Notes: a model not told the origin generated them from the letters alone. Shown: positions 15,913 to 25,075, counted from the stretch's first letter. The stretch is 64,000 nucleotides of DNA from Chloroflexota bacterium (GCA_016191345.1 JACPOU010000051.1:17485-81484), one strand, 5' to 3'. Program-made: numbers and translations.

Positions 15913-17976
15913 ATGGCCGACCACGACCGCTTCGCATCAGGACCCGCCGCGCCCGCATCCGGTCGGCGGCGCCGCTGGGGTGCGCCGATCCTCGGGCTCC
16001 TCCTCGCGGCCGCGCTGGCGCTGGCCCCGACGGCCGCAGCCGCGGGCTCCATGGCTCCCGCGTGCGATGGCGTGAATCTCCGGACGAGCGCATCGACCAG
16101 TGCGACCGTCAAGGTCAGGCTGGGCCTGGCGAACACGGTGACCGTCGGCGCGACCGTGGCCGGCGGCAGCTGGAGCACGATCTGCCCGACCTCCAAGGCG
16201 GGATCGACCTGGTTCCAGGTCACCCAGGTCAACGGGACGAGCGTGACGACGCTGTATGGCGTCACGTACCTCTTTGCCGCGACCGGCGTCCTCGCCGTCA
16301 CCACACCATCGGCGCCCGCGCCGGACGCAACCGCATCGCCGTCGCCGACCCCGGCCGTCGCCCCCGTCGAGACGCCGCAACCGGCGACGACCCCCGTCCC
16401 GACCGCTGCCCCGACCGCGCCCCCGACCGCTGCCCCGACCGCCGCCCCGATCGCCGCCCCGACTGCTGCCCCGACCGCCGTCGTGGGCAGCGGCCAGAGC
16501 ATGGTGCCCGCCTGCGACGGCGCGAACCTGCGGACCAGTGCCTCGACGAGCGGAACCCTGAAGGTCAGGCTCGGCATCAACGGCAACAGCGTCGTCGTGA
16601 GCGGGACCGTGAGTGGCGGCAGCTGGAGCACCATCTGCCCGACCGCCAAGTCCGGCTCGAGCTGGTATCGCGTGACGAGCATCAACGGCGCGAGCGTCGC
16701 GACCCTCTACGGCGTATCCGCGCTCTACGCGGCGAGCGGCGTCCTGAGCTCGGGCGTCACCGCCACGACGCCGGGCGTCACCATCCTCGGGGCCAGCACG
16801 ACGTTCTTCGGCCGTGGCTACGGCCATGGCGTCGGCCTCTCCCAGTACGGGGCCCGGGGACGGGCGCTCGCCGGCCAGTCCGCGACGGAGATCCTCGCCC
16901 AGTACTTCGCCGGGACGACGGTCGGGACGATCGCCGCCGGCCAGGCCATCCGCGTCCTCGTCCTCGACGACTTCACGGCCTCGGCCGCGGCCCCGCTGCT
17001 GATCTACGGCCGCGGCGGAGACTGGGAGATCGCCGGCATCGGCACCAGCTTCCCCGCCGACGCCCGGCTCCGGATGATCCCGACGACCAGCGGCACCACC
17101 ACGACCTGGCGGGCAATCGTCGACACGACGGCCGGTGCCGTGCTCTACAGCGGTCCCGTCCCGTCCGACAGCCGGATCCGCTCGAAGGTCGCGGGGGGCA
17201 GCATCCAGCTCTACTCGAAGCCCTCCACCTACGACCGCTATCGCGGCACGCTGCGCGTCCTCGCGACGGGCGCCCGCGTCGACGTCATCAACGAGCTGGA
17301 CCTCGAGACGTACCTGCGCGGCGTCGTCCCGGCGGAGATGCCCTCGACGTGGCCGGCCGAGGCCCGGGCGGCCCAGACGATCGTGGCCCGGTCATATGCC
17401 GCCGTGCGCCTCCGTCCGGCAACCGGCACGTTCGACGTCTACGACGACACGCGGTCCCAGGTCTACGGCGGCATGATGCGGGAGACCCTCGCCGCCGACG
17501 CCACGGTGCTCGCGACCGCGAACCAGGTCGTGAAGGCCGGCGCCGCCGTCGCGAACACGTACTTCCACTCGACCGGCGGCGGCGCGACGGAGAACAACGA
17601 GTATGTCTTCAACGCGTCGAGCGGCGCGGTCACGTCCACGCCGCTCGCGTACCTCCGCGGCTCGCCGGACCGGGACCAGGCCGGCGTCCCGTATGACGCC
17701 GGCGCGCCCGTTGCCACGTGGCAGACGAAGGCGTACTCCGTCGCGGCACTCTCGGCGATCTTCGGCGCCGATGCGCGAACGAGCGTCGGCACGCTCGTGG
17801 GCTTCGACTTCCGGAACCGCGGCGTCTCGGGGCGCCTCATCAGCGTCACGGTGATCGGCTCCACGGCGACGAAGACCGTGTCGGGCAACGTGTTCATCGC
17901 CGTGTTCAACGCTCGCAGGCCGCTCGCCGACCCGCCGCTCCGGAGCACGCTCCTCGCGGTCACGCCGATCCCGTAG
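15913..17976 (+). CDS. Secreted SpoIID/LytB-domain protein with two SH3b-like repeats
   Basis: An exported cell-wall protein of 687 residues. After a basic N-terminus and a signal helix (LGLLLAAALALAPTAAAA) come two copies of an 80-residue SH3b-like repeat (about 48-128 and 190-272), each starting ACDGxNLRTSASTS. An Ala/Pro/Thr linker with PTAAP units lies between them. The SpoIID/LytB region carries GRGYGHGVGLSQYGARG and YLRGVVPAEMPSTWPAEARA. SpoIID homologues act on peptidoglycan glycan strands, so a wall-remodelling role is likely. ATG 15913 is preferred over GTG 15850 because the upstream extension precedes the signal peptide. Confidence 0.87.
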   Translation: MADHDRFASGPAAPASGRRRRWGAPILGLLLAAALALAPTAAAAGSMAPACDGVNLRTSASTSATVKVRLGLANTVTVGATVAGGSWSTICPTSKAGSTWFQVTQVNGTSVTTLYGVTYLFAATGVLAVTTPSAPAPDATASPSPTPAVAPVETPQPATTPVPTAAPTAPPTAAPTAAPIAAPTAAPTAVVGSGQSMVPACDGANLRTSASTSGTLKVRLGINGNSVVVSGTVSGGSWSTICPTAKSGSSWYRVTSINGASVATLYGVSALYAASGVLSSGVTATTPGVTILGASTTFFGRGYGHGVGLSQYGARGRALAGQSATEILAQYFAGTTVGTIAAGQAIRVLVLDDFTASAAAPLLIYGRGGDWEIAGIGTSFPADARLRMIPTTSGTTTTWRAIVDTTAGAVLYSGPVPSDSRIRSKVAGGSIQLYSKPSTYDRYRGTLRVLATGARVDVINELDLETYLRGVVPAEMPSTWPAEARAAQTIVARSYAAVRLRPATGTFDVYDDTRSQVYGGMMRETLAADATVLATANQVVKAGAAVANTYFHSTGGGATENNEYVFNASSGAVTSTPLAYLRGSPDRDQAGVPYDAGAPVATWQTKAYSVAALSAIFGADARTSVGTLVGFDFRNRGVSGRLISVTVIGSTATKTVSGNVFIAVFNARRPLADPPLRSTLLAVTPIP

Positions 17977-18125
17977 CGCCTGGGCGGGGGCCCGTCGGGA
18001 TCCGTGGTATGGTGCCTTCGCAACGGCGCCACCTGGGCGCCATCAGACGCGGCAAGACGATCACTCCCTCTCAACGGTTCACGGCGAGACAGGTTCGCTG
18101 GGCCGCATGAGAAGGAGTTTTTTCT

Positions 18126-18500
18126 TTGTTCACGAATGACAAGACGCTGATCTGTGCCGACTGCGGCCAGGAGTTCGTCTTCACGGCGAGCGAGCAGCAG
18201 TTCTACACGGATCGCGGCTTCAGCGAGCCGCGGCGGTGTGCGTCGTGCCGGGCCATCAAGAAGGCCCAGCGCGGTGATTCCGGCGGCAGCTCGTACAGCT
18301 CCGGCGGCGGCTACTCGTCCGGCGGCAGCGGCTACGGCAACGGCGGCGGCTACGGCGGCGGCGAGAGCCGCGGCGCGCGCGAGATGTTCTCGGCGACCTG
18401 CTCCAGCTGCGGCAAGGAAGCGCGGGTCCCGTTCCGCCCGAACGGCTCCAAGCCCGTCTACTGCTCGGACTGCTTCAGCACCCAGCGCGCGACGTACTGA
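18126..18500 (+). CDS. Zinc-ribbon protein with Gly/Ser/Tyr-rich linker
   Basis: A 124-residue protein with two treble-clef or ribbon-like zinc sites. The N-terminal one is CADCGQEF with CASC at about residues 38-41, and the C-terminal one is CSSCGKEARVPF with CSDC near the end. Between them lies a 45-residue low-complexity stretch of Gly, Ser and Tyr. The N-terminal ribbon matches the probable zinc-ribbon family (zinc_ribbon_2 type). The start is TTG 18126, 8 bases after GAAGGAG across a T-tract. The untranslated leader contains a GGCGCC hairpin at 18025-18041. The role is unknown; nucleic-acid binding is plausible. Confidence 0.82.
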   Translation: MFTNDKTLICADCGQEFVFTASEQQFYTDRGFSEPRRCASCRAIKKAQRGDSGGSSYSSGGGYSSGGSGYGNGGGYGGGESRGAREMFSATCSSCGKEARVPFRPNGSKPVYCSDCFSTQRATY

Positions 18501-18536
18501 GCCACGGCCCGCCCTTGGGCCGGCCCGTATCCCAGG

Positions 18537-18567
18537 CCGCGCCCGGCGACATCGCCGGGCGCGGTTT
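18537..18567 (+). terminator. Intrinsic terminator after the zinc-ribbon gene
   Basis: A 12-bp perfect stem (CCGCGCCCGGCG at 18537-18548 with 18553-18564), a 4-base ACAT loop, then TTT. It lies 36 bases after the stop codon. Confidence 0.8.
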
Positions 18568-18727
18568 CCATTCCCAACTCGATCAACCCTCGATGAGCGG
18601 GTCCTTGACGACGTTCTCGGCGAGGAACCAGGCCAGCGTCTCGTGGCGCGCAGGACGTCGGCCCGCAGCGGCTGCGTCGGCCTCGCGCTCCATCGCCTCC
18701 CTCGGCCCCGCGCACATTACGAAGGAG

Positions 18728-18803
18728 TGGAGCGGGAGACGGGATTCGAACCCGCGACATTCTGCTTGGGAAGCAGACACTCTGCCAGCTGAGTTACTCC
18801 CGC
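18728..18803 (-). tRNA. tRNA-Gly (anticodon CCC), CCA encoded
   Basis: Read on the minus strand, all arms form: acceptor GCGGGAG/CTCCCGC, D-stem ACTC/GAGT, anticodon stem TCTGC/GCAGA around loop TTCCCAA (anticodon CCC), and T-arm GCGGG-TTCGAAT-CCCGT. Discriminator T is followed by an encoded CCA. It decodes GGG glycine codons, which are frequent in this GC-rich genome. It is a single tRNA gene, not a cluster. Confidence 0.96.
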
Positions 18804-18871
18804 TCGGGAGGCCGTTCAGTCTAGCGGGAGCGGCCGTTCGCGCCAAGGCTGGGCAACGGCCTGCCCGGGAC

Positions 18872-18877
18872 TAGGAT
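18872..18877 (+). promoter_or_regulatory. -10-like TAGGAT, 6 bases before GTG 18884
   Basis: TAGGAT ends six bases before a GTG that opens an 18-codon frame overlapping the next gene. It matches the leaderless spacing seen elsewhere in the window. Confidence 0.45.
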
Positions 18878-18883
18878 CTCCCG

Positions 18884-18940
18884 GTGCGCCGACCTTCGAC
18901 TTCACAGCCCGCGCCCACCCCTCGCCGAGCCGCCACGTGA
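18884..18940 (+). CDS. Possible 18-aa leader peptide coupled to the AlkZ-like gene
   Basis: GTG 18884 opens an 18-codon frame that ends in TGA at 18938-18940. The stop overlaps the GTG start of the following gene (GTGA). A -10-like TAGGAT lies six bases upstream. The peptide is Arg/Pro/Ala-rich with no recognisable attenuator codon run. It could serve to load ribosomes for the downstream start, which lacks its own Shine-Dalgarno sequence. It may also be chance. Confidence 0.35.
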   Translation: MRRPSTSQPAPTPRRAAT

Positions 18941-19968
18941 CCCGGCAGCTGGAGCTGACTCGCGAGCAGGTCCTCGCGTTCCGCCGCTCGGTCCAGGCCC
19001 TCGACGAGCGGCTGCCAGCCGGTCCCGCGTCGCTCCGACGCGCGGCCTGGGCGGGACTCTCGGACAGCATGCCGCGCGGGGCGCTGCTTTCGATCCACGC
19101 CCGCGTCGAGGGGACGACCTCGGCCAGCTGGGAGGACCCCTCCCTCGCCCAGGTCTGGGGGCCGCGGTTCAGCGCCTACGTCGTGGCCCGCCAGGACGTC
19201 CCGGTCTTCACGCTCGGGCGGCATCCTGATTCTGCCGCCGGCCGGCGACGCGCCGAGGACGCGGCGACCCGGATCCGCGACCTCCTCGACGGCGCGACGA
19301 TGACGTACAGCGCAGCCGGCCGGGCGCTCGGCGTGCCGCCGAACTCGCTGCGCTACGCGACCACGACGGGCACCATCCTCATCCGCTGGGACGGTGCGCG
19401 AAGGCCAACGATCCAGACGATCCCGCCGCCGGGGGTCACCCCCGGGGCGGCCCGCCTCGAGCTTGCCCGGCGCTTCCTCCACGTCTTCGCCGTCGGGACC
19501 CCCACGTCGTTCAGCGCCTGGGCCGGCGTGAAGCCCGCCTCCGCCCAGCACGCCTTCGATGGCCTCCGACGCGAGCTCGTCGCCGCGCGGACGCCGGTCG
19601 GCGATGGCTGGATCCTCGCCGCCGACGAGCCGGCGATCGGTGCCGCGTCCGAAGCGGGATCGCGGGCCGCCGCGCCGGCCAGGCTCCTCCCGAGCGGCGA
19701 CACCTACCATCTCCTCCAGGGTGCGGATCGGGCGCTGCTCGTGCCGGAGGCGGAGCGTCGCGGCAGGCTCTGGACGCCGCGAGTCTGGCCGGGCGCCGTC
19801 CTGGCCGATGGCGAGGTCGTCGGCACATGGCGCAGGGCCGGTTCGAACGTCGCCGTCGAGGCCTGGCAGCCGCTCACGTCCGCCGTCCGCGACGCGATCG
19901 AGACGGAAGCCGCATCGTTGCCGCTGCCCGACCTTCGTTCGCCGATCCGCGTCCGCTGGGAGCCCTGA
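18937..19968 (+). CDS. Winged-helix DNA-binding protein, AlkZ/YcaQ-like (HTH_42)
   Basis: A 343-residue member of the winged-helix HTH_42 superfamily, which includes the DNA glycosylases AlkZ and YcaQ that remove alkylated or cross-linked bases. Family-like features are the N-terminal LTREQVLAFRRSVQALDERL, the central GRALGVPPNSLRYATTTGTI helix-turn-helix-like segment, and RRFLHVFAVGTPTSFSAWAGV. The C-terminal region ends in beta strands. The catalytic QxQ/QxD motif was not located with confidence, so glycosylase activity is inference. GTG 18937 overlaps a short upstream frame. The next gene starts 4 bases after the stop. Confidence 0.75.
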   Translation: MTRQLELTREQVLAFRRSVQALDERLPAGPASLRRAAWAGLSDSMPRGALLSIHARVEGTTSASWEDPSLAQVWGPRFSAYVVARQDVPVFTLGRHPDSAAGRRRAEDAATRIRDLLDGATMTYSAAGRALGVPPNSLRYATTTGTILIRWDGARRPTIQTIPPPGVTPGAARLELARRFLHVFAVGTPTSFSAWAGVKPASAQHAFDGLRRELVAARTPVGDGWILAADEPAIGAASEAGSRAAAPARLLPSGDTYHLLQGADRALLVPEAERRGRLWTPRVWPGAVLADGEVVGTWRRAGSNVAVEAWQPLTSAVRDAIETEAASLPLPDLRSPIRVRWEP

Positions 19969-19972
19969 GCCG

Positions 19973-21145
19973 ATGCTCGCCGCGCAGCCCGCCACGTTCC
20001 TGATCGCCGACATCTCGGGCTACACCGGCTACCTTGCCGACGTCGAGCTGGATCACGCCCAGGACATCCTCGCCGACCTCGTCGGCGCGGTCGTGTCGGC
20101 GCTCCGGCCGAACTTCCGGCTGGCCAAGCTGGAGGGCGATGCCGCCTTCACCTGGACGCCGGGGGCGGCCATCGACGGCTCGATGCTCCTCGACACGATC
20201 GAGCGCTGCTACTTCGGCTTCCGGCGCCGCCGCCGCGATGTCCGGCAGGCGACGTCGTGCGAGTGCAATGCCTGTGTGCGCATCCCGGACCTCGACCTGA
20301 AGTTCGTCGTCCACCACGGCACGACCATCGTCCAGAAGGTCGCCGGGCGGCAGGAGCTCCTCGGCTCCGACGTCATCGTCGTCCACCGGCTCCTGAAGAA
20401 CGACATCGTCGAGCGGGAGGGCATCGAGGCCTACGCCCTGCTGACGCAGGCCTGCATCGACGCCGGCGACATCGATCCTGCGGCGCTCGGCCTCCGGCCG
20501 CACGTCGAGACGTATGACCGGATCGGCGACGTGCCCGGCTGGGTGCTCGACCTCGAACGGCGGTGGCAGGAGGAGGAGGCTCGGGCACGTGTTCGCGTGG
20601 CCCCCGAGGACGCCGTCCTCGACCTGGCGATCACGACGACCGCGCCGCCGCAGGTCGCCTGGGAGTTCCTGACGAAGCCCGGCCAACGGATGTCCTGGCA
20701 GCCCTGGGTGACCGAGGTCACGATCGAGGGCGCGACCGGCGGCCGCCGCGGGCCCGGCTCCTCGAATCACTGCATGCATGGCAAGGACGCCGTCGTCGAG
20801 GAGATCCTCGACTGGCGGCCGTACGACTACGTCACCGACCGGACCATCCTTGACACGCCCGACGGGCCGGTGAAGGTCCTCCACACGATCGAGCTGGAGC
20901 CGGTCCCGGACGGGACGGTCATCCACCTCCGGTTCGGCGCGCCCCGGACCAAGCGCGAGCTGGCACAGATGACCCACATCGGCCCCGCCTATGGCGAGGC
21001 GCTCCAGTCCGCGTTCCCGACCCTGCTCGCGCTCCTCGACGCCGAGGTCGCCGGTCGGTCGGAGGGACGCCCACCGGAGCCCGAGCTCGTGACCCGCAAC
21101 CCGAAGGGTCCGCTCGCCGGCCTCCCGCCGGTCGCGACTGGCTGA
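19973..21145 (+). CDS. DUF2652 - SRPBCC fusion protein
   Basis: A 390-residue cytoplasmic protein. Residues 1-200 match DUF2652, with ATFLIADISGYTGYLADVEL at the N-terminus and the LAKLEGDAAF segment. These resemble a class III nucleotide cyclase fold (FxDIxGYT and EGDA), though catalytic competence is doubtful. Residues about 215-350 look like an SRPBCC/START-type lipid- or ligand-binding domain (AITTTAPPQVAWEFLTKPGQ). A Cys pair (SCECNAC) lies at about residues 98-104. It begins 4 bases after the winged-helix gene, so the two are likely co-transcribed. Function unknown. Confidence 0.78.
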   Translation: MLAAQPATFLIADISGYTGYLADVELDHAQDILADLVGAVVSALRPNFRLAKLEGDAAFTWTPGAAIDGSMLLDTIERCYFGFRRRRRDVRQATSCECNACVRIPDLDLKFVVHHGTTIVQKVAGRQELLGSDVIVVHRLLKNDIVEREGIEAYALLTQACIDAGDIDPAALGLRPHVETYDRIGDVPGWVLDLERRWQEEEARARVRVAPEDAVLDLAITTTAPPQVAWEFLTKPGQRMSWQPWVTEVTIEGATGGRRGPGSSNHCMHGKDAVVEEILDWRPYDYVTDRTILDTPDGPVKVLHTIELEPVPDGTVIHLRFGAPRTKRELAQMTHIGPAYGEALQSAFPTLLALLDAEVAGRSEGRPPEPELVTRNPKGPLAGLPPVATG

Positions 21146-21490
21146 CATCCGCGCCACGGCCGGCCGGCCCATCGACGGGAGTCGCGGTCCTCAACTGGCG
21201 CGGCAGTCCAGCCGTGAGCTGCAGCTACTCTCCCTGCCGGTCCGGGGGTCCAACCTTCCCGACCCGCGGCAGGCCCGACGGCCGCTCGAGTGGCCCGCGC
21301 TGGCTCCCGAGTCCTGCAGCCGACCCATAGCCCGGCCGGGGCTTGGCTACCAGTCCAGCGGTGGCAACGCGACGAGCCCACGCGACGAGTCCACGCGACG
21401 GGCCCTTCGCAGCGACTGGCCCTTCGCAGCGAGCGATGCCGCTGCTACCCTCAGCCACTCCGACACGCCAGAACCCTGAGGAACACCGAG
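21146..21490. other. Intergenic region with 17-bp motif copies, upstream of trpB-like gene
   Basis: No gene is supported in 345 bases. It contains three copies (one good, two degenerate) of a motif close to CTGGCSCGGSAGTCCAG at 21195, 21300 and 21342. Near 21368-21440 are short direct repeats of ACGCGACGAG and CCCTTCGCAGCGA. TACCCT near 21448 is a possible -10. Confidence 0.5.
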
Positions 21491-22861
21491 ATGGCCGCTG
21501 ACCGGACGAAGTTCATCCTCGACGAGGACCGCATCCCCCGCAGCTGGTACAACATCGCGGCCGACCTGCCGACGCCGGCCCCGCCGGTCCTCCATCCCGG
21601 GACCGGCCAACCGATCGGGCCCGCGGACCTGGCTCCGCTCTTCCCGATGGAGCTCATCAAGCAGGTCGTCAGCCAGGATCGGGAGATCGAGATCCCGGGA
21701 CCGGTCAGAGATGCGTACCGCCTGTACCGGCCGAGCCCGCTCTTCCGGGCCCACCGCCTCGAGAAGGCCCTCGATACCCCCGCCCACATCTACTACAAGT
21801 ACGAGGGCGGCAGCCCGTCGGGCAGCCACAAGCCGAACACCGCGCTGGCCCAGGCCTTCTACAACAAGGAGGAGGGCATCACCCGGCTCGCGACCGAGAC
21901 CGGCGCCGGCCAGTGGGGCAGCGCCCTCGCCTTCGCGGGCGCGACCTTCGGGGTCGACGTGAAGGTCTACATGGTCCGCAGCAGCTATGACCAGAAGCCG
22001 TACCGACGCGTCCTCATGGAGACCTACGGGGCGTCCGTCAGGCCCAGCCCGAGCGAGGACACGAACTACGGCCGCAGTGTCCTGGCCGACCGGCCCGATC
22101 ACACCGGCTCGCTCGGGATCGCGATCAGCGAGGCGATCGAGGACACGGTCACGCATCCCGGAACGAGGTACTCCCTCGGCTCGGTCTTCGACTTCGTGCT
22201 GCTCCACCAGACGGTGATCGGCCAGGAGGCGATCGAGCAGATGGCGATGGCCGACGAGGAGCCCGACGTCGTGATCGGCTGTGCGGGCGGCGGCTCCAAC
22301 TTCGCGGGCCTGGCGTTCCCGTTCCTCGGGCGTGGCCTGCGCGGCGGCCCGAGGCCCCGGATCATCGCCGCCGAGCCGGAGGCCGCCCCGTCACTGACCA
22401 AGGGCGCTTACCGCTACGACTTCGGCGACACCGCCCGGATGACGCCGCTCGTGAAGATGCACACCCTCGGCCACGACTTCATCCCCGAGCCCATCCACGC
22501 CGGCGGCCTTCGCTATCACGGCATGTCACCGCTCGTATCGCTGCTCAAGGAGGAGGGCCTCATCGAGGCGCAGGCCGTTCACCAGCGAGCGTCGTTCGAG
22601 GTGGGCGTCCAGTTCGCCAGGGCAGAGGGCATCCTCCCTGCGCCCGAGCCGACCCATGCCCTCAAGGTCGCCGTCGACGAGGCCCTCGAGGCGCGCCGGT
22701 CGGGCCAGGCGAAGGTGATCCTGTTCAACCTTTGCGGGCACGGCCATTTCGACCTCTCGGCCTACGAGCGCTACCTTTCAGGGACGCTCGAGGACTACGA
22801 GTATCCGGCCGAGAAGGTCGCCGAAGCCCTCAGGGCGCTGGCGGGCCTGCCCGTCGGCTGA
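21491..22861 (+). CDS. TrpB2-type tryptophan synthase beta-like PLP enzyme
   Basis: A pyridoxal-phosphate enzyme of the TrpB2 subgroup, 456 residues, which makes tryptophan from indole and serine. The PLP lysine is in [17 protein letters not shown], the phosphate-binding glycine loop is [14 protein letters not shown], and [17 protein letters not shown] is the conserved substrate loop. The N-terminal extension (WYNIAADLP) is characteristic of TrpB2. ATG 21491 has GAGGAA upstream. No trpA or other trp genes are near, which fits TrpB2 acting as an indole-salvage or stand-alone enzyme. Downstream genes are of sugar-metabolism type. Confidence 0.92.
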   Translation: MAADRTKFILDEDRIPRSWYNIAADLPTPAPPVLHPGTGQPIGPADLAPLFPMELIKQVVSQDREIEIPGPVRDAYRLYRPSPLFRAHRLEKALDTPAHIYYKYEGGSPSGSHKPNTALAQAFYNKEEGITRLATETGAGQWGSALAFAGATFGVDVKVYMVRSSYDQKPYRRVLMETYGASVRPSPSEDTNYGRSVLADRPDHTGSLGIAISEAIEDTVTHPGTRYSLGSVFDFVLLHQTVIGQEAIEQMAMADEEPDVVIGCAGGGSNFAGLAFPFLGRGLRGGPRPRIIAAEPEAAPSLTKGAYRYDFGDTARMTPLVKMHTLGHDFIPEPIHAGGLRYHGMSPLVSLLKEEGLIEAQAVHQRASFEVGVQFARAEGILPAPEPTHALKVAVDEALEARRSGQAKVILFNLCGHGHFDLSAYERYLSGTLEDYEYPAEKVAEALRALAGLPVG

Positions 22862-22907
22862 TGCCCAACGCCGGCCGGATCTGCGAGGCCATCCCCACGG
22901 AGGTTCC

Positions 22908-23879
22908 ATGAAGCTCGGCGTCTTCACCGTCCTGTTCGGGTCGCAGCCACTGGAGTCCGCCCTCGACCGGATCGTCGAGGCCGGGATCGACCGCGTCGAG
23001 ATCGGGACGGGCAACTACCCGGGCGACGCCCACTGCCGGCCGGCGGAGCTGCTCGCGGACGGCGCGGCGCTTTCCGGCTTCCGGGGCGCGATCTCCTCGC
23101 GGAACCTGGAGATCAGCGCCCTGTCCTGCCATGGCAACCCGCTCCACCCGCAGGCGCACGTCGCGCGCGCCAGCCACGAGACGTTCGTCCGGACCGTGGA
23201 GCTCGCGGAGCGCCTCGACGTGAGCCGGGTCAACCTCTTCAGCGGCTGTCCCGGGGATTCCGATGCCGCCCGCTACCCGAACTGGGTGACCTGCGCCTGG
23301 CCGAATGAGTACGGCGAGCTCCTGGAGTGGCAGTGGCGGGAGAAGGTCATCCCGTACTGGCGGGAGCAGGCGGCCTTCGCGGCCGCCCATGGCGTGCGCC
23401 TGGGCTTCGAGATGCATCCCGGATTCGTGGTCTACAACCCGGCGACGCTCCTCCGCCTCCGCGATGCCTGCGGCGAGGCAATCGGGGCGAACCTGGACCC
23501 GAGCCACCTCTTCTGGCAGGGGATCGACATCGAGACGGCCATCGCCGAGCTGGGGCGGCACGGCGCGATCTTCCACACCCACGCCAAGGACACGGCGATC
23601 CACGCCGCGAACGCGGCGCTCAACGGCGTCCTCGACACGGTGCCGCTCGGCGAGGTCGGCCGCCGCTCGTGGGTTTTCCGGACCGTCGGCTTCGGCCACG
23701 GCGAGCTGGACTGGCGAAGGATCCTGAGCGCGCTCCGCCTCGCGGGCTACGAAGACGTCCTGTCGATCGAGCACGAGGACGCCCTCCTGTCGATCGACGA
23801 GGGATTCAGGAAGGCCGTCGCGTTCCTCCGCTCCGTGATGCCGTCCGAGCCGGCGATGTCCGAGGCCTGGTGGACGTGA
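22908..23879 (+). CDS. Sugar phosphate isomerase/epimerase (xylose isomerase-like TIM barrel)
   Basis: An AP-endonuclease-2-type TIM barrel enzyme of 323 residues acting on a sugar or polyol. Characteristic elements are the N-terminal KLGVFTVLFGS, the metal-site regions LGFEMHPGFVVYN (Glu, His) and NLDPSHLFWQGID (Asp, His), then FHTHAKDT and LSIEHEDALL (Glu, His). ATG 22908 follows GGAGG. Its stop overlaps the ATG of the Gfo/Idh/MocA oxidoreductase by one base, so the two are coupled. The same pairing occurs in inositol and rare-sugar catabolism, but the substrate is not deducible. Confidence 0.88.
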   Translation: MKLGVFTVLFGSQPLESALDRIVEAGIDRVEIGTGNYPGDAHCRPAELLADGAALSGFRGAISSRNLEISALSCHGNPLHPQAHVARASHETFVRTVELAERLDVSRVNLFSGCPGDSDAARYPNWVTCAWPNEYGELLEWQWREKVIPYWREQAAFAAAHGVRLGFEMHPGFVVYNPATLLRLRDACGEAIGANLDPSHLFWQGIDIETAIAELGRHGAIFHTHAKDTAIHAANAALNGVLDTVPLGEVGRRSWVFRTVGFGHGELDWRRILSALRLAGYEDVLSIEHEDALLSIDEGFRKAVAFLRSVMPSEPAMSEAWWT

Positions 23880-25075
23880 TGGCGGAGCCTGATCGCGTGG
23901 ACGGCGAGCGCGCCGCCCGGCCGCCGCGGCTGCGGACCGCCGTGGTCGGGATGGGCTTCGTGGGGCCGTTCCACGTCGATGCCGTGCGGCGGGGCGGCTA
24001 CGCCGACGTCGTCGCGATCGTCGGGTCGGACGAGGCGCGCTCCCGGCAGCGGGCCGAAGCCCTCGGCGTCGCCCGCGGGACAGCCGAGTTCCGGTCCGTC
24101 CTCGACGACCCGACCATCGACGTCGTCCACGTCTGCACTCCGAACCGGACCCACGTGGAGCTCGCGACGGCCGTGCTCGAGGCCGGCAAGCACCTCGTCC
24201 TGGAGAAGCCCGCCGCGCTCGACTCGGCAACGGCGTTCGAGCTCGCCGCCCTCGCCCGGCGCCGGGGTCGGCACGCGCTCGTCGCCCTGACCTATCGGGG
24301 CTACCCGATGGTCCGCCGGGCCCGGGCGCTCATTGCCGCCGGGGCCGCCGGGGACCTCCGGCTCATCCACGGCGGGTACATCCAGGACTGGCTCGCGAAC
24401 GCCACGGACTACAACTGGCGCCTCGAGCCCGAGGCCGGGGGCGCGTCGCGCGCGGTCGCCGACATCGGGACGCACTGGTTCGACACCGCGGAGTTCATCT
24501 CCGGGCTGCGGGTCGAGGCGGTCTTCGCCGACCTGGCCACGTTCATCGATCGCCGGACCCGGCCGCTCGTCGCCGCGACTGCCTTCGGGACGGCGGACGG
24601 ACCGACCGAGGACGTGACCATCAGATCCGAGGACGCCGCGACGATCCTGTTCCGCTTCGAGGGCGGCGTCCGAGGCTCGGCCGTCATCAGCCAGGTGAGC
24701 CCCGGCCGGAAGAACGCGTTCCAGCTGGAGCTGGCGGGCGCCCGGGCGACCCTCGACTGGGCCCAGGAGGACCCGGAGCATCTCTGGGTCCGCAGCCGCG
24801 ACGAATCGACGCTCCTGACCCGCGGTCCCGACGACGGCCCCGCGGTGGAGGTGGGCGTCCCCTCGCTGCCGGCCGGCCATCCCGAGGGCTGGGCGGAGGC
24901 CCTCCGTGACCTGCTCCGCCCGTTCTACGCGGCCATCGCCGCGGGAGCGGCCCCGGACGAGGATCCCGCCGCCGCGCCATACCCGACGCTGGACGACGGC
25001 GCCCGGGACGTCGCGTTCGTGGAGGCCGTCCTCGAATCGTCGCGGACGTCCAGCTGGGTGCCGCTGGCTCGCTGA
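23879..25075 (+). CDS. Gfo/Idh/MocA-family NAD(P)-dependent oxidoreductase
   Basis: A 398-residue oxidoreductase of the glucose-fructose oxidoreductase/inositol dehydrogenase family. The Rossmann fold starts RTAVVGMGFVGPFHVDAV. The nucleotide-binding and catalytic segment EKPAALDSATAF has the conserved EKP lysine. A C-terminal alpha/beta domain has GGASRAVADIGTHWFDTAEF, with the catalytic Asp-x-x-x-His. ATG 23879 overlaps the previous stop. It probably oxidises the product or substrate of the partner isomerase. There is no transporter or regulator in the unit. Confidence 0.9.
   Translation: MAEPDRVDGERAARPPRLRTAVVGMGFVGPFHVDAVRRGGYADVVAIVGSDEARSRQRAEALGVARGTAEFRSVLDDPTIDVVHVCTPNRTHVELATAVLEAGKHLVLEKPAALDSATAFELAALARRRGRHALVALTYRGYPMVRRARALIAAGAAGDLRLIHGGYIQDWLANATDYNWRLEPEAGGASRAVADIGTHWFDTAEFISGLRVEAVFADLATFIDRRTRPLVAATAFGTADGPTEDVTIRSEDAATILFRFEGGVRGSAVISQVSPGRKNAFQLELAGARATLDWAQEDPEHLWVRSRDESTLLTRGPDDGPAVEVGVPSLPAGHPEGWAEALRDLLRPFYAAIAAGAAPDEDPAAAPYPTLDDGARDVAFVEAVLESSRTSSWVPLAR

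Noticed and set aside
18583-18717. A 44-codon minus-strand frame between the zinc-ribbon gene and tRNA-Gly
   Set aside because: It has no ribosome-binding site, begins 11 bases from the tRNA 3' end and has no recognised similarity. It is too weak to annotate, although the end of the frame has plausible codon use.
21357-21371. AGCGGTGGCAACGCG upstream of the trpB2-like gene, resembling a T-box antiterminator
   Set aside because: It has a mismatch in the invariant core. No stem I, specifier loop or terminator could be found, and the segment is part of local short repeats.
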